Below, piece by piece: positions 7,802 to 15,279 of a stretch of DNA of 33,417 bases. Under the pieces are notes generated by a model that searched no databases, was not told the DNA's origin, and saw only the letters and a list, made by a program, of their open reading frames with translations. Position 1 is the first letter of the stretch; each line of letters starts with the position of its first letter. The DNA is from an uncultured Lachnospiraceae bacterium (GTDB lineage: Bacteria > Bacillota > Clostridia > Lachnospirales > Lachnospiraceae): positions 1 to 33,417 of the forward strand of contig CAJUFE010000051.1 of the NCBI GenBank assembly GCA_910585635.1, read 5' to 3'. A program made the position numbers and the translations under genes.

Positions 7802-9298
7802 ATGGGGAAAAAAAGATTGATCCAGATACACGAGCGTGATAATGTGGCGATCGCAGTGGACGGAGTGGCGGCAGGCGCTGAGGCCGAGTACGAAGGCGGC
7901 TGCCTAAAGGCCCGGGACGAGATCCCGACCGATCACAAGATCGCCCTGGCCGATATGGATCCGGGAGCTGCGGTGATCAAGTATGGAAATGTGATCGGGT
8001 TCACGACGCAGCCGGTCAAGAAAGGCGGATGGGTCCATTCCCATAATATGCGGACCGGGCTGGAGGGGATGCAGGAATATACATACGAGCCTGTCCCGGC
8101 TGTGGCAGAAAGCCGAGATGCGGTAAGAGATACCTTCCTGGGCTATGTGAGAAAGAACGGGGAGGTGGGGACTAGAAATGAGATCTGGGTGATCCCTACG
8201 GTATCTTGTGTGAACCATACGGCCCAGATGATCGCAGAACGTGCAAGAGCTCGATATGGAGAGCCGTGTGACGGGATCTTTGCATATCCCCATAATGCGG
8301 GCTGTTCCCAGCTGGGAGAAGATCATCGGGTAACGCAGGAGATCTTGGCGAGCATCATAAAGCATCCGAACGCAGGGGGCGTGCTGGTCGTCAGTTTGGG
8401 GTGTGAGAATAATAACCTGGAAGAGTTCCGGCCGATCCTGGGTGAGGTGGATGAGGAACGGGTCCGGTTCATGGTGGCCCAGGAGGAGCAGGATGAGATC
8501 GAGAAAGGGGTGGGATTGATCGGAAGCTTGCTGGCCTGTGCCAGGAAGGATCAGAGGACAGAGGTCCCGGCCTCAAAGCTGAAGCTGGGTTTCAAATGCG
8601 GCGGTTCCGATGCGCTTTCAGGGATCACGGCCAATCCTCTGTGCGGACAGATCGCAGACCTTCTGACCGGTAAAGGAGGGACGGCGATCCTGACGGAGGT
8701 GCCGGAGATGTTTGGGGCGGAGACGATCTTGATGAACCGTGCAGATTCTGAAAAGACCTTCGGGAAGATCGTGGACCTGATCAATGATTTTAAGCGATAT
8801 TATATGGACTATGGCCAGCCGATCTACGAAAACCCGGCTCCCGGCAACAAAGCGGGCGGGATAACGACGTTAGAGGAAAAATCGCTGGGCTGTATCCAGA
8901 AGGGGGGCCATGCACAGGTGACGGACACGCTGCGATATGGACAGCGGGCACAAAAGCAGGGATTGAACCTGATGAACGGACCGGGGAACGACAGCGTGTC
9001 CATCACGAACCTGGTGGCCTCCGGGGCGCAGCTCATCCTGTTCACGACCGGCCGCGGCAACCCTTTGGGGACCTCTGTCCCGGCGGTAAAGCTGGCTTCT
9101 AATTCCAGCCTGTATGAAAGGAAAGGACATTGGTTTGACTTTAACGCAGGGACCTTATTAGACGGCAGGACGATGAAGGAGCTGCGGGACGAGCTCTGGG
9201 AACTGGTCCTTGATATCGCCTCCGGAAAGCGGATGACAAAAAATGAAGAGAATGGATACAAAGAGATCATGATCTTCAAGAACGGCGTACTGCTCTGA
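7802..9298 (+). CDS. UxaA-family sugar-acid dehydratase (altronate/aldarate type)
   Basis: A 498-aa cytoplasmic enzyme with both halves of the family fused: an N-terminal SAF-like domain (residues 1-95, containing IQIHERDNVAIAV, HKIALADM and a HSHNMRT turn) and the large C-terminal dehydratase domain. Landmarks include the GYVRKNGEVGTRNEIWVIPT opening, FAYPHNAGCSQLGEDH, LGCENNN, KCGGSDALSGITANPLCG and LTEVPEMFGAE. Known members dehydrate altronate to 2-keto-3-deoxygluconate or galactarate to 5-keto-4-deoxyglucarate. AAAGGAG at 7784-7790 is 11 bases upstream. Pairing with an HpcH/HpaI-type aldolase and no 2-keto-3-deoxygluconate kinase favours an aldarate-like pathway over the standard altronate route, but that is inference. 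Confidence 0.88.
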   Translation: MGKKRLIQIHERDNVAIAVDGVAAGAEAEYEGGCLKARDEIPTDHKIALADMDPGAAVIKYGNVIGFTTQPVKKGGWVHSHNMRTGLEGMQEYTYEPVPAVAESRDAVRDTFLGYVRKNGEVGTRNEIWVIPTVSCVNHTAQMIAERARARYGEPCDGIFAYPHNAGCSQLGEDHRVTQEILASIIKHPNAGGVLVVSLGCENNNLEEFRPILGEVDEERVRFMVAQEEQDEIEKGVGLIGSLLACARKDQRTEVPASKLKLGFKCGGSDALSGITANPLCGQIADLLTGKGGTAILTEVPEMFGAETILMNRADSEKTFGKIVDLINDFKRYYMDYGQPIYENPAPGNKAGGITTLEEKSLGCIQKGGHAQVTDTLRYGQRAQKQGLNLMNGPGNDSVSITNLVASGAQLILFTTGRGNPLGTSVPAVKLASNSSLYERKGHWFDFNAGTLLDGRTMKELRDELWELVLDIASGKRMTKNEENGYKEIMIFKNGVLL

Positions 9299-9321
9299 TC
9301 AAGGAAAAGGGCGGGCGGTCC

Positions 9322-9359
9322 AGGCTGATATCCTGACAAAAAGGGATATCAGCCTTTTT
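9322..9359 (+). terminator. Intrinsic terminator of the sugar-acid cluster
   Basis: AGGCTGATATCC (9322-9333) pairs with GGATATCAGCCT (9344-9355), 12 perfect pairs, followed by a five-T run. Confidence 0.9.
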
Positions 9360-9409
9360 ACTGTGGCCAGGTGTCCCTGCCGCCTGGTAATGGCCGAAAA
9401 AGGACCCTC

Positions 9410-9438
9410 TTGCGATCTAGCTGGATATAAGATATAAT
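9410..9438 (+). promoter_or_regulatory. Upstream promoter of nrdDG
   Basis: TTGCGA (9410-9415), 17-bp spacer, TATAAT (9433-9438). Lies about 140 bases before nrdD. Confidence 0.6.
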
Positions 9439-9495
9439 AGTGATCACGCTGCGGTGAGCGTCCCAGATCTTTTTTTCGATCGGGAAAGATTTCGC

Positions 9496-9523
9496 TTGCT
9501 TATTTTAAAAGAATGGTTATAAT
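9496..9523 (+). promoter_or_regulatory. Proximal promoter of nrdDG
   Basis: TTGCTT (9496-9501), 16-bp spacer, TATAAT (9518-9523). Its -10 box abuts the first NrdR box, so a bound regulator would block it directly. Confidence 0.62.
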
Positions 9524-9567
9524 ACTATATATAGCATAAGGAAAAACAAGAACACTATATAATGGAG
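9522..9567. promoter_or_regulatory. Tandem NrdR boxes
   Basis: Two 16-bp sites, 9522-9537 with core CTATATATAG and 9552-9567 with core CTATATAATG, resemble the NrdR consensus (acaCwAtATaTwGtgt). They are 30 bp apart, three helical turns, on the same face of the DNA, as is usual for this ATP/dATP-sensing repressor. The first follows the proximal -10 box; the second overlaps the nrdD ribosome site. Confidence 0.75.
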
Positions 9568-9575
9568 GTTATTGC

Positions 9576-11738
9576 ATGAACATCATCAAGAGGAGCGGGC
9601 AGGAAGTCATCTTTGATGCTACGAAGATAGAGGATGCCGTGAAGAAGGCTAACGGCACTGTGCAGGAGAACGATCGTTTGAGCGGAGGGCAGATCCACAC
9701 GGTGGTGGACAGTGTCACCAGCCAGTGCGCAGGCCTAAAGCGCAGCCCCAATGTGGAGGAGATCCAGGACATGGTCCAGGAAGAGATCATGAAGCAGAGG
9801 GCTTACAAGGTGGCCACCAATTACATCACATACCGTTATAAGCGGGAATTGATCCGAAAGTCTAATTCCACAGACAAGCAGATCCTCTCGCTGTTAGAGT
9901 GCAGCAACGAGGAGGTCCTCCAGGAAAATTCTAATAAGAACCCGGTGGTCAACAGTGTGCAGCGGGATTACATGGCCGGCGAGGTCAGCAAGGATATCAC
10001 CAAGCGCTTCCTGCTGCCCCAGGACATCGTGGAGGCCCACGAGAAGGGGATCATCCATTTCCATGATTCCGATTATTTTGCCCAGCATATGCACAACTGC
10101 TGCCTGGTCAACCTAGAGGACATGCTCCAGAACGGCACGATCATCAGCGAGACCATGATCGAGCGGCCCCACAGCTTTTCCACCGCCTGTAATATCGCCA
10201 CCCAGGCGATCGCCCAGATCGCCAGCTCCCAGTACGGCGGGCAGAGCATCACCCTGTCCCATATCGCCCCCTTTGTCCAGGTGAGCCGGGAGAAGTTCCA
10301 GAAGGAGGTGCGCCAGGAGCTAAAGACACAGCAGATCGAAGCGGATGAGGAGACCGTAGCCGAGATGGCGGAGATGCGGGTGCGCCGGGAGATCAAGCAG
10401 GGGGTCCAGATGATCCAGTATCAGGTGATCACCCTGATGACCACCAACGGGCAGGCGCCTTTTGTCACGGTGTTCATGTATCTTAATGAGGTGCCCGAGG
10501 GGCAGACCCGGGACGATCTGGCCTTGATCATCGAAGAGATGCTGCGCCAGCGGATCCAGGGTGTGAAGAATGAGCAGGGTGTGTTCATCACACCGGCCTT
10601 CCCCAAGCTGATCTATGTGCTGGAGGAGGATAACGTGCGGGAGGGCACGAAATACTGGGAGCTGACCCGTCTGGCCGCCCAGTGTACGGCGAAAAGGATG
10701 GTGCCCGACTATATCTCGGAGAAGATCATGAAGGAGTTAAAGGACGGGAATTGCTATCCCTGCATGGGCTGCCGCTCCTTCCTGACCGTCTATAAGGACG
10801 AGGAGGATCGGTATAAGTTCTACGGAAGGTTCAACCAGGGCGTGGTCACCCTGAACCTGGTGGACGTGGCCTGTTCCTCCGGCGGGGATATGGACCGGTT
10901 CTGGCAGATCTTAGAGGAGCGCCTGGAGCTGTGCAGGCGGGCGCTGATGTGCCGGCATGACCGGTTAAAGGGGACCCTCTCCGATGTGGCGCCGATCCTC
11001 TGGCAGAACGGGGCGCTGGCCCGGTTAAAGAAGGGCGAGACCATCGACAAGCTGCTGTATAACAATTACTCCACGATCTCCCTGGGCTATGCCGGCCTCT
11101 GCGAGTGTGTCCGCCATATGACCGGAAAGTCCCATACAGATCCCGCGGGGACCCCCTTCGCTCTGCAGGTCATGGAGCACTTGAACGATACCTGCAAGAG
11201 ATGGGCCGCCGAGAGCAATATCTCCTTCAGCCTGTACGGGACCCCGTTAGAGTCCACCACCTATAAATTTGCCAAATGCCTCCAGGACCGCTTCGGCATC
11301 ATCCCCGGAGTGACCGATAAGAATTATATCACCAACAGCTATCATGTCCATGTGACCGAGCCGATCGATGCCTTTGACAAGCTGACCTTTGAGGCCCAGT
11401 TCCAGAAGCTCTCCCCCGGAGGGGCGATCAGCTATGTGGAGGTCCCCAACATGCAGGATAACATCGAGGCGGTGCTGGCGGTGATGCAGCATATCTATGA
11501 TCATATCATGTATGCGGAGCTGAACACCAAGAGCGACCACTGCCAGTGCTGCGGCTATGACGGGGAGATCTTGATCATCGAGGATGAGCACCACAAGCTG
11601 GTGTGGCGGTGCCCTAAGTGCGGGAACATGGACCAGGATAAGATGAACGTGGCAAGGCGCACCTGCGGGTACATCGGGACCCAGTTCTGGAACCAGGGGC
11701 GGACCCAGGAGATCAAAGAAAGGGTCCTGCACCTGTAG
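9576..11738 (+). CDS. nrdD: Anaerobic ribonucleoside-triphosphate reductase
   Basis: Class III glycyl-radical reductase that makes dNTPs without oxygen; 720 aa. Residues 1-90 are an ATP-cone allosteric domain. The catalytic barrel contains a CMGCRSF segment near residues 395-402 and FHDSDYFAQHMHNC. The C-terminal zinc ribbon has CQCCG and CPKCG pairs, then RRTCGYIGTQFWNQGR, in which Gly698 is the expected radical site. GGAGG at 9564-9568 precedes ATG 9576. Activated by NrdG, encoded 66 bases downstream. Regulation by NrdR is indicated by the tandem boxes. Confidence 0.96.
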   Translation: MNIIKRSGQEVIFDATKIEDAVKKANGTVQENDRLSGGQIHTVVDSVTSQCAGLKRSPNVEEIQDMVQEEIMKQRAYKVATNYITYRYKRELIRKSNSTDKQILSLLECSNEEVLQENSNKNPVVNSVQRDYMAGEVSKDITKRFLLPQDIVEAHEKGIIHFHDSDYFAQHMHNCCLVNLEDMLQNGTIISETMIERPHSFSTACNIATQAIAQIASSQYGGQSITLSHIAPFVQVSREKFQKEVRQELKTQQIEADEETVAEMAEMRVRREIKQGVQMIQYQVITLMTTNGQAPFVTVFMYLNEVPEGQTRDDLALIIEEMLRQRIQGVKNEQGVFITPAFPKLIYVLEEDNVREGTKYWELTRLAAQCTAKRMVPDYISEKIMKELKDGNCYPCMGCRSFLTVYKDEEDRYKFYGRFNQGVVTLNLVDVACSSGGDMDRFWQILEERLELCRRALMCRHDRLKGTLSDVAPILWQNGALARLKKGETIDKLLYNNYSTISLGYAGLCECVRHMTGKSHTDPAGTPFALQVMEHLNDTCKRWAAESNISFSLYGTPLESTTYKFAKCLQDRFGIIPGVTDKNYITNSYHVHVTEPIDAFDKLTFEAQFQKLSPGGAISYVEVPNMQDNIEAVLAVMQHIYDHIMYAELNTKSDHCQCCGYDGEILIIEDEHHKLVWRCPKCGNMDQDKMNVARRTCGYIGTQFWNQGRTQEIKERVLHL

Positions 11739-11804
11739 GCTGCCGGTCAGGTGCCTTGGGGATACAGCAAGGAGCAAGAGGTAAGGGACAAAGGGGGCCG
11801 GTCT

Positions 11805-12362
11805 ATGAGATATGCTAACATCAAGTATCACGATATCGCCAATGGCCTGGGGGTCAGGACCAGCCTGTTCGTGTCCGGCTGCACCCATCGGTGCAAGGGC
11901 TGCTTTAATGAGGTAGCCTGGGACTTCGGCTATGGCGAAGTGTTCACAGAAGAGACGATCGAGAAGCTTTTGGCCTCCTGCAGCCCAAGCTACGTGGCCG
12001 GGCTCTCCCTTTTAGGGGGAGAGCCTATGGAGCCCTCTAATCAGCGGGCCCTGCTCCCCTTGCTGAGGCGGTTCAAGGAGCAGTATCCGGATAAGGATAT
12101 CTGGTGCTATACGGGGTATGTGTATGAAAGGGACCTTTTAGATCCTGCGGGACGGGCTCATTGTGAGGTGACAGAGGAGCTTTTAAGCTATATCGACATC
12201 CTGGTGGACGGGGAGTTCGACCAGGCGCTCTATGATATCTCCTTAAAGTTCAGAGGGAGCAGCAACCAGCGGGTGCTGCAGATCCAAAAGCCGGGCTGCC
12301 CGGAGCTCTTTCCCCTGGAGGAGAGGGACAAAGGGGCCGACGGAGCGGAAGAGAGCAGCTGA
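11805..12362 (+). CDS. nrdG: Anaerobic ribonucleotide reductase activating protein (radical SAM)
   Basis: A 185-aa radical SAM enzyme that generates the glycyl radical on NrdD. The CxxxCxxC cluster motif is seen in SGCTHRCKGCFN, and the SAM-binding GGE motif in LLGGEPMEP. YTGYVYE further supports NrdG. The start is set at MRYANIKYHD (11805), with GGGGG at 11793-11797; an in-frame ATG at 11751 would add 18 unrelated residues. The last roughly 20 residues are charged and low in complexity (EERDKGADGAEESS) and look dispensable. Co-transcribed with nrdD. Confidence 0.95.
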   Translation: MRYANIKYHDIANGLGVRTSLFVSGCTHRCKGCFNEVAWDFGYGEVFTEETIEKLLASCSPSYVAGLSLLGGEPMEPSNQRALLPLLRRFKEQYPDKDIWCYTGYVYERDLLDPAGRAHCEVTEELLSYIDILVDGEFDQALYDISLKFRGSSNQRVLQIQKPGCPELFPLEERDKGADGAEESS

Positions 12363-12403
12363 ATAGAGAGGGCAGGCATCAGATCTCAAAAGGGTATAAA
12401 GAT

Positions 12404-12449
12404 AGCCGTGACCGATGTGCGCTCTGAGCGTGTACCGGTCACGGCTTTT
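12404..12449. terminator. Terminator between nrdG and the convergent lipoprotein gene
   Basis: AGCCGTGACCG (12404-12414) pairs perfectly with CGGTCACGGCT (12436-12446), followed by TTTCCTT on the plus strand. A second short stem, GGGAGC 12463-12468 with GCTCCC 12484-12489, lies closer to the minus-strand gene. Confidence 0.82.
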
Positions 12450-12530
12450 CCTTGTCTTAATGGGGAGCTGTTATCTGTTCACGGCTCCCTTTACGCAGCC
12501 ATTCCTATATTTTTGGCAGCTCGGAAAATC

Positions 12531-13139
12531 TTACTTGAACTTGATATATTCGGTATCGTAATACATGGTACCGTCATCCTCGGCTTCCACCTCCGGTATC
12601 GTATAGACCTCGCCGTTCTCCTGGAGGATCAATCCGGCCTCCAGCTCAAAGTTCTCGGTGAAGGTGTTCACCAGGGATTCTACCACCAGGCGGGTCTCCA
12701 TGGTGTCGTCAGAGGTGCTGATCTGGTTTAAGTTGAGGGTGGCCTTGTCCCCGTCCTGCTCGAAGCTGATCAGCTCTGTGCCTTCGGGAAGGGCTCCATA
12801 GCTTGCCATCAGATCCAGCACGCCCTGGGGCTCTAAGGTCTCGCTCTCCAGAGAATCCATCTCCTGGACCAGGCCGTCCCGGGTCTTGTTATAACGATAG
12901 ATAGACACGCCGGCCAGGGTGGGCAGGTTTTCACTGCCTTTATTGCGCTCCTCCATGGTGTCGGCTTTATACGTTTCTGTAGGAGCGGCGACCAGGCCTT
13001 CCGGTCCGCCTTCTGCTCCCTCTGCGCCGGCGGTCGTCTGTGCGTCCGCGGCGGCTTTTTCTTTTTCAGGTGTGGGGGTGCAGGCCGCCAGGGACAACGC
13101 CATCACAGCAGATACCACCAATAAGATACATTTCTTCAT
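12531..13139 (-). CDS. GerMN-domain-like lipoprotein
   Basis: A 202-aa secreted lipoprotein. Residues 1-19 form a signal with lipobox LAAC (Cys20 lipidated); an Ala/Gly/Glu-rich spacer follows to about residue 60. Residues about 80-190 resemble the GerMN domain found in GerM and other spore or cell-envelope lipoproteins: the ALPEGTELISFEQDGDKATL stretch and RLVVESLVNTFTENF fit its usual pattern. The function of the domain is not established here. AAGGAGG lies 11 bases before the ATG, and the MarR gene ends 47 bases upstream on the same strand, so the two are probably co-transcribed. Confidence 0.75.
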   Translation of the reverse strand: MKKCILLVVSAVMALSLAACTPTPEKEKAAADAQTTAGAEGAEGGPEGLVAAPTETYKADTMEERNKGSENLPTLAGVSIYRYNKTRDGLVQEMDSLESETLEPQGVLDLMASYGALPEGTELISFEQDGDKATLNLNQISTSDDTMETRLVVESLVNTFTENFELEAGLILQENGEVYTIPEVEAEDDGTMYYDTEYIKFK

Positions 13140-13186
13140 CGATCGATAGCCTCCTTAACATTTCACAGAGCAGGTTAAAAAGCAGA

Positions 13187-13648
13187 TCAACCCTTTTTCT
13201 TTCGGAACCATTGGATCAAGACGGTCAGGGCCTTGGTCAGCGCCTGCAGCTCCTCTTCTGTCAGGCTGTCCATCACATCCTGGATCATCTCCTGATGGAA
13301 CCCTTCATGATGCCGGTAAGCGGCCTTTCCCTTTTCGGAAAGGGAGATATATACGACCCGGCGGTCCGCCTTGCCACGCTCTCGAAGCACATAGCCCTTT
13401 TTGACCAGGCTGTTCATGGCGATGGTGAGGGTGCCGACCGTGACGGACAGGGACTTAGCGATCGTAGACATGTTCTTCGGTTCGTTCATCCCGATGGCTT
13501 CGATCACGTGCATGTCATTGTTCGTAAGATCCTGAAACTCTGAGATAGCCAAAGTCCTCTGTTCGATATCTAAAACGTCACGAAACAGAGACACTAATAC
13601 TGTATTCAAGGTCCCGTAGCTGTCCACGCATATTTTCCTTCCCAGCAT
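13187..13648 (-). CDS. MarR-family transcriptional regulator
   Basis: A 153-aa winged-helix repressor: the core LTNNDMHVIEAIGMNEPKNM, the recognition helix SLSVTVGTLTIAMNSLVKKG, and the wing ERGKADRRVVYISLSEKGKA match the MarR fold. The start is placed at MLGRKICVDS (13648). The frame stays open to an ATG at 13714, but a good promoter overlaps that codon and would put the transcript start near 13699, so the longer form cannot be made from it. An ATG at 13672 is an intermediate option without a good ribosome site. It resembles FabT-type MarR proteins, but no fatty acid genes adjoin; its target may be the lipoprotein operon itself. Confidence 0.85.
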   Translation of the reverse strand: MLGRKICVDSYGTLNTVLVSLFRDVLDIEQRTLAISEFQDLTNNDMHVIEAIGMNEPKNMSTIAKSLSVTVGTLTIAMNSLVKKGYVLRERGKADRRVVYISLSEKGKAAYRHHEGFHQEMIQDVMDSLTEEELQALTKALTVLIQWFRKKKG

Positions 13649-13705
13649 CCGCTTTTTCCGCTCTTTTTGCATTTGCGCATAAACTTGATCTTTGCGTACT
13701 TGCTG

Positions 13706-13734
13706 ATTATACATGATTTTCTGGATTTTCTCAA
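13706..13734 (-). promoter_or_regulatory. Promoter of the marR-lipoprotein operon
   Basis: Read on the minus strand: TTGAGA (13734-13729), 17-bp spacer, TATAAT (13711-13706). Just upstream, 13743-13759 holds an AT-rich imperfect palindrome (CTTAGAAAATTCTTAAG) that could be an operator. Confidence 0.7.
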
Positions 13735-13804
13735 CCGGTAATCCTTAGAAAATTCTTAAGAGGTTGTGATTTTTTTATATCTTTTCAGCAAAAAAGAGCC
13801 TTTA

Positions 13805-15172
13805 TCATCCGAATACCGATCGTTTAAATACGTCGCCTCGTTCTTCAAAGTTTTTGAAGATCCCGTAGCTGGCAGCGGCCGGCGAAAGGACGCAGCAGCG
13901 GCCGGGGCGGGTCAGGGCCTTGGCCTGGCATACAGCTTCCTCCATGTGTCCCACTAAGGTGACGCGGCCGGAGGCAGCCAGGTCCGGCCAGTCCTGGCCG
14001 ATCTCCTCGTAGATCCTCTTCCCGGTGGCCTCCATCAGGATGATGTGGGGGATGGGGCTGGAGGAAAGATAGCAGATCAGATCCCTGTAATCGATCCCCC
14101 GGTCCATCCCGCCGATCAGCACGGTATCCGCATCCTTCAGCGTGTTCAGCGCCTGGATGGTGGTCTCGCAGATCGTGGAGATGGAATCGTCATAATAGCG
14201 GATCCCATCCCGCTCGCCCAGGAAGCTCAGGCGGTGGGGGAGCGGCTCATAGGTCATGAGCCCGCGGGTAAAGGCGGCGTCCGAGATTTGTCTCAGCTTG
14301 CAGACCTGGTACACAAAGGCGATGTCATAATAGTTATGGTGGCCCAGGAGAGGGATCTGGGGAGCGGGGATCTGATAGCTGCCGCCTGCCCAGCGGATCT
14401 GCGCGCCGGAGAGGGTGACGGCTGACGGTCCGGCCGTGCAGCCCTCCTCAAGGGAAGGCTCCTCGCCCAGGTCGATCACAGGGATCAGCCGGGAGCTAAA
14501 GGTCCCTTTTGCGGGCAGGCACTGGGCCCCGCATATCAGGATATCCTCTGGTCCCTGATAGCGGTAGATGTTCTGCTTAGCCTGCACATACTTTTCCATG
14601 GTCCCATAGTGGTCCAGATGCTCTTCATGGATGTTCAGCAGCAGGCTGATGTGGGGAGAAAGGGTCATATGCTCTAGCTGGTGACAGGAGAGCTCGAAGA
14701 CGATATCCGTATCCCGATCTACCTGGTCCAGCTGGTCAAAGGCCGGGATCCCGATGTTCCCGGCCAGCAGCACCTTCCGCCCGGCGGACTTTAGGATGTG
14801 GTACAGCAGAGAGGTGGTGGTGCTCTTGCCCTTTGTCCCGGTGATCCCGATGATCTGGTCCCGGAAGAGGGCAAAGAACAGCTGGGATTGGGAAACGATG
14901 GAGCAGCCATAGCCCTCGGCCGGCCGTTCCAGCACGACCCCCGGGCTCTTAAAGACCAGGTCACAGTCCTCCATGGCCTTCTGATAGTCCGGGCCAGAGA
15001 TCCATGCCACCTCGGGATCTAAGTGCCGCGGTCTCTTTGCCGTCTGGTCTGCCACGGCCAGTGTCTTATAGGCTTTCGTCCTGGTCAGCAGCTGATAAGT
15101 GGACTGGCCCTCCCGGCCAAACCCAAGTAATAGTACCTTTTTTCCTTCCACAAAGGGGTCGATCTTCGTCAT
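13805..15172 (-). CDS. murD2: MurD-type ligase, probably UDP-MurNAc-L-Ala:L-Glu ligase (MurD2)
   Basis: A 455-aa Mur ligase. Residues 1-100 form the substrate-binding Rossmann domain (VLLLGFGREGQST), GTKGKSTTT at 112-120 is the ATP loop, ELSCHQLE and LLNIHEEHLDHYG are central-domain motifs, and the C-terminal SPAAASYGIFKNFEERGDVF is the MurD signature. Ordinary MurD adds D-Glu to UDP-MurNAc-L-Ala. Because the gene directly upstream encodes a MurL-like epimerase, this copy is more likely the MurD2 type, which adds L-Glu that MurL then inverts. AAGGAG ten bases before the ATG fixes the start. A housekeeping murD is presumably elsewhere. Confidence 0.82.
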   Translation of the reverse strand: MTKIDPFVEGKKVLLLGFGREGQSTYQLLTRTKAYKTLAVADQTAKRPRHLDPEVAWISGPDYQKAMEDCDLVFKSPGVVLERPAEGYGCSIVSQSQLFFALFRDQIIGITGTKGKSTTTSLLYHILKSAGRKVLLAGNIGIPAFDQLDQVDRDTDIVFELSCHQLEHMTLSPHISLLLNIHEEHLDHYGTMEKYVQAKQNIYRYQGPEDILICGAQCLPAKGTFSSRLIPVIDLGEEPSLEEGCTAGPSAVTLSGAQIRWAGGSYQIPAPQIPLLGHHNYYDIAFVYQVCKLRQISDAAFTRGLMTYEPLPHRLSFLGERDGIRYYDDSISTICETTIQALNTLKDADTVLIGGMDRGIDYRDLICYLSSSPIPHIILMEATGKRIYEEIGQDWPDLAASGRVTLVGHMEEAVCQAKALTRPGRCCVLSPAAASYGIFKNFEERGDVFKRSVFG

Positions 15173-15279
15173 GGTCCGGTGCTCCTTTTTTATCGGTAGT
15201 GATGGAACGTTGCGGTGAACGGCATAGCGGCGGTCATGGAACGGCAGAAAACCCTGCGCCTCGTACGGAGCCGGCCCCT

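Noticed and set aside
12408..12731. Plus-strand frame after nrdG
   Set aside because: It runs through the terminator and then opposite the lipoprotein gene; no ribosome site.
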